A stretch of 64,000 nt of DNA from Pogonophryne albipinna. Its lineage: Eukaryota; Chordata; Actinopteri; Perciformes; Artedidraconidae. Both the position numbers and the translations under genes were made by a program. Under the pieces are notes generated by a model. The model worked only from the letters and a program-made list of their open reading frames with translations. It was not told where the DNA came from and did not search any database. Shown here piece after piece: positions 1-10,840 of this stretch. Where the stretch lies: the NCBI GenBank assembly GCA_028583405.1, contig CM053251.1:10007495-10071494 (forward strand). The letters run 5' to 3'. The stretch's first letter is position 1, and every line of letters begins with the position of its first letter.

Positions 1-122
1 TGTCTGTCTGTCTGTATGTCTGTCTGTCAGTCTGTCTGTCTGTCAGTCTGTCTGTCTGTGTATCTGTCTATCTATCTATCTATCTACCTACCTACCTACC
101 TATCTATCTATCTATCTATCTA
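1..122. repeat. Tetranucleotide microsatellite, TGTC/TATC type
   Basis: The window opens inside a degenerate tetranucleotide array: about 60 bases of TGTC units, then TATC/TACC units. It is simple-sequence DNA with no coding meaning. Its left end lies outside the window. Confidence 0.9.
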
Positions 123-2308
123 TGCGTATTTTTTTCTCACTTTGTTAAAATCCAACATAAAGTAATGTATTGAAGTGTTAATCCGCCACTTTGACACCTA
201 CTCGGATTTGCACTTTTGTGGAGACAAAACGTTTAAATAATGATAACATAATTAAAAACTTTTTAACTTGAAAGGTGAACATAGTGCAGTGCTGAACCCT
301 GCCAGGTGAGCCCCCTCCCCTCACAAACAAGGACACGTTAAGTTTCACTGAATTGTACCCTCTCGGTTTCCTTACATTAAAAAGGGTCGAAAAGGTAACA
401 CGTACAGAGATTTACTCAACTTGCATCGTGCCTAACTTCAGTGGATCATAATTTACCAGGAATGGGATTTATCTGAAGTTGCTATAGGCCTACGGATCAA
501 AATGAGACCAAACGTGTCAATGGATATCAGTTTTTAGACCACGGTAAAGCAGAAATGTGGCCCACAATCAGATCAGGTGAGTTTCGTTTTTAGCCAGATT
601 GTCGGATTTGCCTTCCGCTCCTGACGCAGTTGTGGTTAACTTGCGGGCCCTAGCGGCCATGTACGAGGAGTAATTAATGACGTTATTAAACAGTAAATTA
701 AACGGTTTCTAAAAATCCCGCATAAACACAGGTTGTCCTTAGGAATACACTCATAAACATGGCCAAAATATATTATGCTGATGGGTCAAGTAAGATAAGC
801 CACTTTCAGACAGACAGTCAATCACAGATCTCATGAAGTCCATTCATGTGTATGCCTGACGGAGATAATAGACTAAAATATAGACAACAAATGTAAGTTG
901 TCCTGCAGAGTGAAAAAATCAGAAGGTAGCAATCTGATTAAATAATGTGATTTGAGATCATGAAGAGGGTCTACGGGTTTAAGACCCCAAACAGAACATT
1001 TTGTATTCTTTAAACTTCTGGACTTAATATATTTTTAATAGTAGTGGAAGTTGGCATATAGAAATGTCTAGAAAAGTGTGTATATCTTTCTAGTGTAATT
1101 TTCCTAACTTTGTTAACACCCAATATGTAGATGGGGTTTGACATATCAACATAAGGATGGGTGTTATATGGAAATTGACATTGCAACCTGCAATTGAGTG
1201 AACTGTCTATCCATCTATCTTACCAGCATGACTTTATCCATGACATTAATGCCGTTATTGTTCACTAAGCTGAAAGCAGCTCGATTGTATTTGTTTTTAA
1301 AATCTGCAGCACTAAAAAGAACAATATTCTACAAGATATAACAAGGTTTTAGTGTTCAATATGCTGTTTAAACTTGTGAAATTAATATATTTAGGAGTCC
1401 ACATTTGTCCCTGACATTTCTCACACAGCACAGTGCCACTACCACACACGCATGTTCACAGTCGAGGGAATGGATTCCTCTCCACCCAGCAGAACCGTGT
1501 CTCTCAGTGTGCCCTGAAATAGGGTGTTGCTGGGGTGTCAGAGGATCACACCCCTGTCTGCCTCCCACCTGCTCCAAAACCCACCCGATACTCTCTCATA
1601 ATGTAGCCACACACACTTTCTCACACACATGCATGCAGTACCCCTAGACAAAGGGCACAAAGCACAGAGGTGATGTAGTGACAGATGCTCCTGTCACATA
1701 CTTAGCATATCTCCACCTCCGAAATAGTGCAAGTGCAGTCTGACTCTCTCACTCCACGGAAACCAACGCTCCTATTCATCACTCATTAATTTCCCGGACG
1801 GATAAAAGCAGCTCTTAAACCACAATCCTTCACCCAATATTTATCCAATCTGACCAAATATTATAATTAGTGCCTATGCCTCTCCTCTCTCCTTCAGGCC
1901 AATATATTCCCCTGATCCTCCCTCCCTCTCTAACCTCTCAGTGCCAAGTTCACAGATAGAGAGAAAGTACTTCCTGTGAGAGGCCGGGCCGGCTGCCAGA
2001 GAGACTGATCCACCAATCTGACACGTTAATGAGATCCTGGCCCGTGGTACCGGAGTGTCAGGCCTCCTCTGCAGCAGCATCAGCCCTGCCGTGACCTGCA
2101 ACACACACTCGCGCACACACGTGTCTATACTCATGTGTAATTCTTTCACACATGCACCCACACGCACCGAAATATAGGCATAAATGAATCCTAGTGAGTC
2201 TCTTTCCACACACACAGTTTGAGGGGGGGTTCAGCTCCTTAAATCTGTCTAATTAAAACACCAAATCCCTCTACTCCCCTCACCCACAAACCCAATCCTC
2301 ACTTCACA

Positions 2309-2311
<3 letters not shown>

Positions 2312-2349
<38 letters not shown>
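2312..2349. repeat. (CA)n microsatellite
   Basis: About 19 uninterrupted CA units. The cysteine/valine ORF on the opposite strand is an artefact of this tract. Confidence 0.95.
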
Positions 2350-2355
<6 letters not shown>

Positions 2356-2834
2356 CCCCCACCCTCCTCCATCCCCTCTGCCACCACCCCCGATTCCGCG
2401 GGAGAAATGATTATTAGGAATTTAATGGGGGAACGTTTCCCATCCCACACCATCTGGGGCTTGGGAATGGCACAAAATTTGAGGATGCTTGCCGACGTGG
2501 CGGGAACCATTATTTTCATTTTTTCTTGACTGGTGCTACGATTTTCAGACATTGCAGTGGAAAATAAAGGCTCCTAATTACAATAAATTACCATGATATA
2601 TTTCAAATATAAAATACATGTACAGATTCATTTGTGTTTTGGGGTTATAGGTGATTGCAGAAAACTTTTCCAAACTTCTGAGGTGACTGTTGTCATTCTG
2701 AAACTTCTCCCTATAGAAACACAATGTTTGTTTTGTACTAATTATGACATTACATCTCAGATTGCACATTCACCTCTGTACGATATATATCCTCCATTCC
2801 TGTCCTTCACCTCCCACACAGAGCCGGGCCATAT

Positions 2835-2868
<34 letters not shown>
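2835..2868. repeat. (CT)n microsatellite
   Basis: About 17 CT units followed by a looser pyrimidine-rich stretch to about 2905. Confidence 0.9.
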
Positions 2869-2869
<1 letters not shown>

Positions 2870-3101
2870 ATACTTCTTTCTCCCCCTCTCTGCCTCGCTC
2901 TCTCTCAACACAGCTTTAATGAGCTGCTTGAATGTAGGGGTACGTGTACACGTTTGACCCCGTGCTAAACTGCTGCACGCCGCCCTGTGGACCCTGTGGG
3001 CGTGAAACACCCCCCCCCCTCTCTCCCTCAACTCCTCCTCACCCTCGTCAGCCTCTCTGTGAGGCCCCAGGAGGGATTTAAATCCTCCTGTGCATACGTA
3101 T

Positions 3102-3104
<3 letters not shown>

Positions 3105-3135
<31 letters not shown>
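3105..3135. repeat. (CA)n microsatellite
   Basis: About 15 CA units. No gene is associated. Confidence 0.9.
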
Positions 3136-3137
<2 letters not shown>

Positions 3138-5955
3138 CGCCTGGTAGAAACAGCAGTAAGACTGACATGGTGAGAATTTTAGTGAATGGGATAAAAGGCC
3201 TGGTCGTGACGGATGGGGGGCTAAAGAGCTGATTTTAGGGCCCCAGAGGGACCTCCAGTAACCTGGACTTCCAGTTTAATGATGATATAGGGGAGAGAGG
3301 GACGAGTGAGGGAATGAAGATGGGAAAACAACACCTTTTCTCAATAATAAAAGAAACCCTTGACTTTCCTTATTTTTTTTATTTTTTTTTCACAAGTTGA
3401 TCTGCCAGAAATACAAATCACCAAAAGCAGCACTGATATTGAAATCAACAACATGTAAGCTTTAACACAATTTAAAATGATTTAAAGTGTATTACGCAGA
3501 AGAGGATGATTACATTTTATGATATGTTGTTTTCTGGTAAGTGATTTCTAAAACTAATTCATGAGAAGTTCCATTAGGCTCACTTTGTGTTGCCATTGGT
3601 TTTTTCAATGTTTGCTCATTTAGCTATCAAATTAAATTAGCTCAAACATTGGTAAGGATTTTATCTTAATGTTGTTTGCATCTTTTAAACAGATATGATG
3701 ATGTGATTTAATGCTAGAGAACACTGTAAATGTCTCTACAGAAATGAAAGAGAACAAGAGTTTCACCATTATTTGCAAACCGTTATGATTCTGAGTCATT
3801 AGTTCAACTTCATAATTGAATAAATGCTGGAATAGGTTCATGTCTTCCTCTTCCTCTAACTCTTCTTCTTCTCCTTTCTCTTTTTCCCCACATGTCACAT
3901 AAGGTCCTTTCTCAAAACTGCTTTTCATGTAGTTCATACACTATTTCTCACATATCTGTCATCCCCTTAAAGTCACAGTTATCTCATTATAAATGGTCAA
4001 AAAGACAGTCAGGGTGCATTACAGAAAGGTGCTGAAAGCTGTTAAGGTGTTCATATTCTTTGAGGTTATTTTCTTGCAGGTAACTTTGATTTCAGTGGCA
4101 TCTTAAGCTTCTGTACGATTATTGCTTTATATTAAACTGCATTTTTCTCCTGCGTTATTTTAGATTTATGTTATGAATTAGAAATACATTAAGATGTGGA
4201 TATATCTCGGTGCCTTATCCAAATGTTAAAATGATCCGCATCTGTCGTGTGAGTCGCTGAGTTTCTCTTTGAACGTTCTCCATGATGGTTGGTCAAATAA
4301 ATGACTTTAGCTGTTTTACCAGGTTTTATTAATGGAACGTTTAGCAGGAAACAGTAGTTGTGAAGTGAAAGTGAAACACAAGAAAACCAGTTGACTTGTT
4401 CTTTCTTCCACGTATGAGTATTGTTTACTATTCATGCCAACGGTGCGTATAACCACGAGTTACATACTAAATTAAATATAGGCGTGTATTTGTATTTAAA
4501 CCCGAGAGTTTAGGATCATTTAAAAAGCAGGAGAGCGAAATCTAATAGATTTTTCCAAATACTGCCGGAAAATAAACTTTTATTTTTCCTTTTAGAGACG
4601 CGGGACAGATTTAACATAAGTATCTCCAGGGATTACCAGAGGACTGCGATCTCTGGCTCACATCCAACACCTCGTGGGCACATTTTTCACAAATCAGCCA
4701 TCTGATCAACTGAAATTAAATTAAATTATATCGACAAGCCAATTTCAGACAAAAAACTCAGCGTTATATTTGCGTAACGTAGGCTATCACAGATGTGTGT
4801 TTAATTAATTAAGAATGCCAATTTAAGATAAACTACATTTGTATCGTTTGAAAAAATAATTGATGACATTCCCTTTTACAGTTTAAAACTCAACATATAT
4901 TTATATATTTATTATTCACATCGTATGTTGCTTTTGGCCTACACGCAAGGCCTTTTCGCACTGTCACCTGAAACTCAAAAGGTGGCAATGTTATTAAAAG
5001 ATTCAATTTCTCAAAATAAATAAAAACAATTATGTCCGGGGCTTTTTTAGATTTATTAATATCACATTTATTCAATCGCCATTTTCCTCCTGTCGATGGT
5101 GTTCACAGACAGTCAAGAAGCTGCACAGAAAGCCCCTCACAGCTTCTTCATTTTATTGAGACAAACACATCACAAAACATTAACACATTACTTCACGAAT
5201 ATTTCGATCCATAACGAGTTTTCAAGAGTGTGTGTGCTAAAGAGAGAAATAAAAGTTCAGAATATATCCAATAATCATTCTTCATGTAGGTAAAGTTACA
5301 AAATCAATTTATGGGAGCACAGTCACCAACATTGTGCAGGAATACATGAAGTGCATCACTCTGTAAAAAGTTCACATCAAACTATCCAAAACTGGCATTT
5401 CGTTGCATATTGACGTCAGCATCTCTTTTTTTAAGGCATGTTTTTCAGATCCATATAGTTTGGAAACATCTTGTTAACCTCACACAAATTTATTTTTACT
5501 TCCATCTGCAGTGAAATATACACCAATGCAACAGAAACAAACTTTAAATGTATGGAAATTCACATGTCAACTGTTGATTTTACAATATTTTTTTAATAAT
5601 ATATTATCCACATTCAAATTGAAGGACTTATAATGAATAAGCTTAAATAAATGAATACAATAATAATTTACATTCACCTCGATGCCACACTATTTACTCC
5701 AAATACAAATGCATTTAGTTTTTAACTTTTTCCCCAAAAACTTCCTGTATTTATAGGACCAGTTCAGATGACATCATCATCAGGTCTCCTAAACACGTGC
5801 ATCAAACACTTTTTTTAATAATTCGTTTTCTGTAGGTCCTAATTGTCATCATTTTAAATATATAGATAATGAGAAACGCCTTGTGAATGGAAATAGACAT
5901 TTATCATTGTTTAAGCAAAGATTGCATTTGGCTGCCTTGCATAGCTCAATTGACC

Positions 5956-6057
5956 TTTATTGCTAACAGACTGCATCTCTGAACTCCAATCATGTTTCAG
6001 CAAACTTCCCTGATGAGGCGAAGCGTTATTCAGATTCTTCTTCCCCGGTTGTTTATT
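5956..6057 (-). terminator. Candidate neurod6 polyadenylation signals
   Basis: Two AATAAA hexamers read on the minus strand, at 6057-6052 and 5961-5956, lie about 550 and 640 bases past the neurod6 stop codon. Either could end the 3' UTR. In DNA this AT-rich the hexamer also occurs by chance and there is no transcript evidence, so this is only a placement guess. Confidence 0.25.
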
Positions 6058-6602
6058 TAGCTGATTTTATTTCGCCATGAAAACCCTTTTACTGACTGCT
6101 GGGAACCTTATTAAAAGGCAGAACATCGAATTAATTGTCACAATATTAGCTTTAAATAACCTGACTTACATCTGCAGTGCAGCCATTAACAAATACATAT
6201 AATACATTCTAACTGTAAAACAATGTGTACTCAACACATTTCTTTACATTTGTGGTTTTCCATATGCAAAACAAATGGGGCAGTGAGCCTTTACATTGTA
6301 ATGTTCGTTGATTGAATCAGAGATCTGCCTTCAGAATGAAATCGTTTAATTTCATTCCAAAGCAAAAGCCTCGTTGTATCTTTTTTCTGCCTTATTGACA
6401 CACGTTTTGTGAAGTAAATTATCATGTCTAATTTGCAGATTTAAATCATGGTTCAAAGTAAAAACAAGACTGAGTATTCAACATTAAATGACTTGTTTAA
6501 ATTGACATTTTTGCAGTGCATCAGCGTGTCTGGAGTCCACTCTCGACATCTGCGGGGGAAATTGCATCGCTTCTGAAACTTGAACTTTGTCCAGCTGATT
6601 GA

Positions 6603-7598
6603 TTAATTGTGGAAAGAGCCATTAACTTCCCCTTGTGCTTGGAAGGACTGGCTGCGGACGTGCAAATCATAGGGGAAGCGGCCCTCTGGGGACACTCGGT
6701 ACATGGAGTTGTGCGCAAGAGCCGTGCGTCCTGGCGCACTGCAGTAGCGCATTCCATAGTGGCTGCCTTTCCCGTAGTCTGGTGGATCGTCGTGTTTTAG
6801 GGAGAAAATCCCGTTAAAGTTCATCGGGGGGCTCATCTGCCCGTCGAAAGGCGGACTTCCGCCCTCCGGGGACGGGTTCTCGTAGTAGGGCTCGTACGCG
6901 CCGCTGTAGCTGTAGTGTCTGAAAGGCTTGGCCCCTCCGTCCACGCTGCTGCCGCTGTGCCCGGGGGGCGTGTTCACGTCTGAGCCCGGGTACGGGTACA
7001 CGGCATCGTATGGCGACCTGCCAGAGAACATGACCTCTCCGTTGTGGTCTGTGAGGAAATTTCTCGCGTTCAGCTGCAAACAACCGGCCACCAAGTTGGT
7101 CGTGGGCTGAGATAATCCTTTGCACAAAGTCTGCACGAAGGCGAGCAGGTCCGGTCTCTTCCCCGCGCTCAGGGTCTCTGACAGGGCCCAGATGTAGTTC
7201 TTAGCCAGTCTCAGGGTCTCGATCTTGGACAGTTTTTGAGTTTTTGAGTAGCACGGCACAACTTTGCGAAGGCTCTCCAACGCGTCGTTCAGGCCGTGCA
7301 TCCTGCACCTCTCCCGGGTGTTCGCTTCGTGCCGCCGTACTTTGGTCCGTTCGAACTCCTTACCGGGCTTCTTTTTTCGCGGGCCTCGCTTTTTGGGGAG
7401 CCCGTTGTCATCCTGCTCGCTCTCCCTCTCCTCCTCCTCCTCCTCTCTGTCGGACATGTCCTCCTCGGCCTCCCTCATGTCAGAGTTGGACCTGTCGTGC
7501 TCCTTCTCCAGGCTCTCAGGCAGGCTTTCACGGGAATAACTGGCACCGAACCGCGGCTCACGCATCACATGAGGTTCCTCGAATGGCAATGTCAACAT
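6603..7598 (-). CDS. neurod6: NEUROD6 bHLH transcription factor
   Basis: A neuronal class II basic helix-loop-helix activator of the NeuroD family. It dimerises with E proteins and binds CANNTG E-boxes in post-mitotic neurons. The protein is 331 residues (human NEUROD6 is about 337). It opens with MLTLPFEEP, has an acidic run at 44-64, an NLS-like [12 protein letters not shown] at 69-80, the bHLH at about 88-142 ([20 protein letters not shown], then [20 protein letters not shown]), the family C-terminal domain ([20 protein letters not shown] at 146-165) and the NEUROD6-type ending FHN. The open frame continues ten codons further upstream, but those codons read through a splice acceptor (TTTGATTTTACAG) ending at 7604. 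ATG 7598 matches the family start, so I place the start there. Coding in one exon is usual for the family. Thr94 and Cys98 in the basic region replace the usual Ala and Asn. Teleosts have two neurod6 paralogues; I cannot say whether this is a or b. Confidence 0.95.
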   Translation of the reverse strand: MLTLPFEEPHVMREPRFGASYSRESLPESLEKEHDRSNSDMREAEEDMSDREEEEEERESEQDDNGLPKKRGPRKKKPGKEFERTKVRRHEANTRERCRMHGLNDALESLRKVVPCYSKTQKLSKIETLRLAKNYIWALSETLSAGKRPDLLAFVQTLCKGLSQPTTNLVAGCLQLNARNFLTDHNGEVMFSGRSPYDAVYPYPGSDVNTPPGHSGSSVDGGAKPFRHYSYSGAYEPYYENPSPEGGSPPFDGQMSPPMNFNGIFSLKHDDPPDYGKGSHYGMRYCSAPGRTALAHNSMYRVSPEGRFPYDLHVRSQSFQAQGEVNGSFHN

Positions 7599-7603
7599 AT
7601 TTC

Positions 7604-7895
7604 CTGTAAAATCAAAGCCAAAAAACATAAACGATGAGGATAGAGTATAACACAGACTCCTTTTGAAGGTTGCCAGTTAATTACATAGGTCCTCCCAAGA
7701 GGAAGAGGAACAAATTGGCAAGCAAGTCCAATGTCACCTTTTCAAAGACACTCAACTTCATTGTAAAAAGGAACCTGTAAAAAGGCTTTTGTCACATATT
7801 TAGTGATAATACCTGATAAAAGCCACATTGTTTTTAAAGAGAAGCAAAAACAACACATCTTCATTAATACATAATATAACAATGTTAATACTAAC
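7604..7895 (-). other. neurod6: neurod6 5' UTR intron (predicted)
   Basis: On the minus strand a donor CTGAG|GTTAGT starts at 7895, and an acceptor TTTGATTTTACAG ends at 7604, five bases before the neurod6 ATG. A 5' UTR intron just upstream of a single coding exon is the usual NeuroD gene structure. Its 292-bp length is plausible for a compact fish gene. The donor is inferred; other upstream donors are possible. Confidence 0.55.
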
Positions 7896-8100
7896 CTCAG
7901 GTCAGTTTGCACCATGCATGTTCCCAAATATCTCCTCTGAATCTGCGCTGCAGCTTCTTCTCTTGCAAACCACAGATTATGAGAAAAGCAAAACTGTGCG
8001 CACTCCCTTCTCTCTGCCTGGCTGTGTGGAGCTCTCCCTCTTCTCTCTCTCTTTCCCTTCCCTCTCTCTTTGAGGAATGACACTCATGCCAACAGCGGGT
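7896..8100 (-). other. neurod6: neurod6 noncoding first exon (predicted)
   Basis: A purine-rich stretch on the minus strand lies between the E-box/CRE cluster and the predicted donor at 7896. I infer it as 5' UTR from its position. The transcription start is not defined by any clear TATA box, so the right border is approximate. ORFs within it are overlapping, repetitive and not convincing. Confidence 0.4.
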
Positions 8101-8108
8101 ACCCATGC

Positions 8109-8188
8109 CATCTGCCGCTGACGTCTTGTGGCAGGCGAGACCACGTGCTCACTGTCCCATGGGATCTCCATATCGTACCGATCATCTG
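8109..8188 (-). promoter_or_regulatory. Putative neurod6 proximal promoter: E-boxes and CRE
   Basis: Within 80 bases just upstream of the predicted first exon there are two CATCTG boxes (CAGATG on the gene strand; 8109-8114 and 8183-8188), one CACGTG palindrome (8142-8147) and a CRE-like TGACGTCT (8119-8126). CAGATG is the preferred neurogenin/NeuroD site, so auto- or cross-regulation by proneural bHLH factors is a reasonable inference. No binding data are available. Confidence 0.4.
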
Positions 8189-8360
8189 GCAGCTCCGGTA
8201 ATGGGCACCGGGAGGCCCGCGTTTACCGTCAAGAAACACAGACCGGAGAGGATAACAACTAATAATATTGCATCTCTGCGTGTAAGAAAGATACATTAAT
8301 GTCGTATTTTGTGGACAAAAAATTGAGATTGTTCGAGTTTGCAGGCATCTTCAACAGGTC

Positions 8361-8381
8361 AGATAGATAAGAAAGAAGGAT

Positions 8382-8419
<38 letters not shown>

Positions 8420-8512
8420 GCATATATAGATAGATAGATGGATAGATGGATAGATAGATGCATAGATGGATAGATGGATAGATGGATAGATAGATGCATA
8501 GATGGATAGATG

Positions 8513-8552
<40 letters not shown>

Positions 8553-8590
8553 TATGGATAGATGGATAGATAGATATAGAAAGATAGATG
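8361..8590. repeat. (GATA)n microsatellite with GGAT interruptions
   Basis: About 230 bases of GATA/GATG/GGAT units just upstream of the neurod6 promoter. Simple-sequence DNA, probably length-polymorphic. Confidence 0.95.
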
Positions 8591-8934
8591 TTATTTAAAA
8601 TAATAAATAAGAACAGATGTAATTGGAGAATATCAATGGCAGTTGTGTTGTATCTCAGATTTATTACATTGAATGAAAGACAACCAGAAACAGTGATGAT
8701 TAGTCTTAAACTAAAAAGACATAATTAATGGAGCAGACCTCAAGTTTTGGGGTAAATAAGCCCCTGCTATAAAAACTCAATGCTTCTTCTGAATAGTTGG
8801 AAATATAAATCCCTTTCGTTGTCACACACATACACAGCTCTGTACAGACAGTAATACAGTATGTTATCTCTGCATTAACCCATCATATTAGGAATAGTTG
8901 TCAGCTATTAGAACAGTGCCTGGGAATCAGTGAG

Positions 8935-9060
8935 CTGATGCTTTGCTCAAGGGCACCTTGGCAGAGCCTAGGACAACTGGCACCCCTTATAGTACTCCTT
9001 ACTTGGTCCGTTCTGGCACTTGAACTCACCACCCTTCGGTTTCCATGCCAAGTCCATAAA
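8935..9060. repeat. Degenerate interspersed repeat, SINE-like
   Basis: The stretch has the wording seen in many fish noncoding regions: TTTGCTCAAGGGCACCTTGG, then CTTGAACTCACCACCC and a CCATGCCAAGTCC-like end. On the minus strand GAGTTCAAGTGCC loosely resembles a tRNA-type B box. I infer a decayed SINE or similar repeat. I see no clear tail or target duplication. Confidence 0.35.
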
Positions 9061-10180
9061 GCCCATGCATTTCTTCAAGAATTTGATTATAAAAATGATG
9101 TAAAAGAAACAACAACATACACAGTTAATGCAAACATGCAGTATAACATCGGTGGGAAATCTGCCATAAAACTTAAAGCAATATATTACATTAAACCAAT
9201 TAGAAATGCATTTCTGAGAAGTAGCTGAAAGAAAACAAAGATTGATGATTTACATTATACAGAGATATACTCCAGTCTGTTAACTCTAATGTTGTGTTCA
9301 GGGTCCTCTTAAGCAGCTCATAAAGGACACCTTATTGGATTTAATTGTATGAGAATTATTAGATAGAATTAGAAAATAATGAAAAAGGCCGGTTACATTT
9401 TCCCAGAGTCCAGAGTTTATCTCCACCAACAATTCAAACCTATACATATTCAGATTACAAGAGAAAAAATCATCACATCCTCACATTGGAGAAGCTACAC
9501 CCAGAGAACTTAGGGCATTCATGATTTAAAAAAACGTCTTGAACGGTCAACCGACTATCAGAATAATTGTGTTTTAGTTTTTCTAATTGATCGTCTAATC
9601 GATTAATTGTTACACTTCTTTCTTTGCTGCAGGCCCCTCACCTGCAGAGGATGGTGTGGCACCGGGGGGGCGAAACAGTGTTGGTACCTCAGGACCGTAC
9701 ACATTAAGTACACCCCGTGGAAAAGGCCCAGTGGCACGCTGCCAAATCCACACAGGGGCACAGCTGGCACTCGATATGGGTATATGCACTCCTCAGTTAT
9801 GTGGAACACACACACAAGCGCACACAATGTATTCCTGTGAATGACCTTGTTGCAAGGAGAATCAATTACAGCAGCTTATCAATCCCTCTGTATTGGACAT
9901 CGATCAGCAGGACAATGATGACACCTTAGTGTGAGGTCAGAGTGTAAAGGGACCACAGGACGGGAAAGATAGGGAGCAACAAGGACAGCATACACACACT
10001 GATGACTTTACAAACCTGAGACAGAGCACCACACATGTGTTCACACTAATAATGGCAAGTGTGTGTGAGCGAGCATTTGCAAAGATACTGTACACACCCC
10101 CAAAAAAAAATAATAAAAAAAATAAAAATCCTTTCATCACCGCCTCCCCCCAAAAATGCCTCAGCTGGCCTGCTGATCGT
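9061..10180. other. Intergenic DNA, nothing recognised
   Basis: No exon, RNA gene or complete transposon is visible. A short plus-strand open frame at 9607-9840 follows an acceptor-like TTTCTTTGCTGCAG, but its product is unfamiliar and cannot be supported as a gene. Confidence 0.4.
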
Positions 10181-10188
10181 CCTGGTCC

Positions 10189-10314
<126 letters not shown>

Positions 10315-10366
10315 AGCATCTGATGAGTCAAACTCCCCATCTCAGACTAATCAGTTGACTGCACTA

Positions 10367-10420
10367 ATTGCAAATGCAAATATGCAAATTTATATTAATT
10401 AATTACTCCACTAATTAGTT
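10367..10420. promoter_or_regulatory. POU octamer / homeodomain site cluster, putative enhancer
   Basis: Two octamers ATGCAAAT stand head to tail without a gap at 10374-10389. They are preceded by ATTGCAAAT (10367-10375) and followed by AATTAATTA and CTAATTAG motifs to 10418. This density of POU and homeodomain sites, about 2.2 kb upstream of the neurod6 promoter, suggests a neural enhancer. The function is inferred only. Confidence 0.35.
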
Positions 10421-10679
10421 CTCTTGTCTTTTCAGGTAATAAATCATGGTGTGGTTGAGAGGGAAAGAGAGGGACATGGCAGTGATCTTTTGTCTGCAAG
10501 AAATCCTTTTTTACAGGTCCGAATCTGATGTTTTAAATATGTATTTTTATCAAAAAACTGACCTTGACCGAGACTTCCTAACTTTTTTTATCCTAAATTA
10601 TAGTTAATTACTTCAATTGATATTTTAAGTGTCATATTTCCAGAGAGGAAGCTTGGTAATTTGAGAAGTATATGGTAAA

Positions 10680-10840
10680 TCTCGCTGACAGTTCTTGTCT
10701 GTCAGCTCTTTTAATTATCACATTATCAGCTTTTATAGGCACGGTGCGTGGTGCCGAGCTGCAAATGAAGGCGCCACTGATCGCACGCTGAGTCGCAAGC
10801 GTTTCTCAATCAATGTCACTAGCTGATGACAGCGAGGTGG
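10680..10840. promoter_or_regulatory. Possible conserved noncoding element
   Basis: A non-repetitive block of mixed composition. It contains CTGTCAGCTC, TTTTAATTATCACATTATCA and GAAGGCGCCACTGATCGCAC, with homeodomain-core and E-box-like words and no coding frame. It stands out from the AT-rich flanks and resembles developmental enhancers in texture. Conservation cannot be tested here. Confidence 0.25.

Larger units (their letters stand above)
123..5950. other. Noncoding flank downstream of neurod6
   Basis: AT-rich DNA with only short, repeat-driven ORFs and no recognisable exon or RNA gene. It holds the three dinucleotide tracts listed separately and a pyrimidine-rich stretch around 3840-3890. 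Part of its right end may belong to the neurod6 3' UTR. In tetrapods the next gene on this side is ADCYAP1R1; no trace of it was recognised here. Confidence 0.5.

Noticed and set aside
6521..7637. Other open frames overlapping neurod6 on both strands
   Set aside because: Shadow frames caused by the G+C-rich coding exon; only the bHLH frame has family matches.
9607..9844. Possible plus-strand exon after TTTCTTTGCTGCAG
   Set aside because: Three overlapping frames are open, none gives a known protein, and no partner exon or donor fits.
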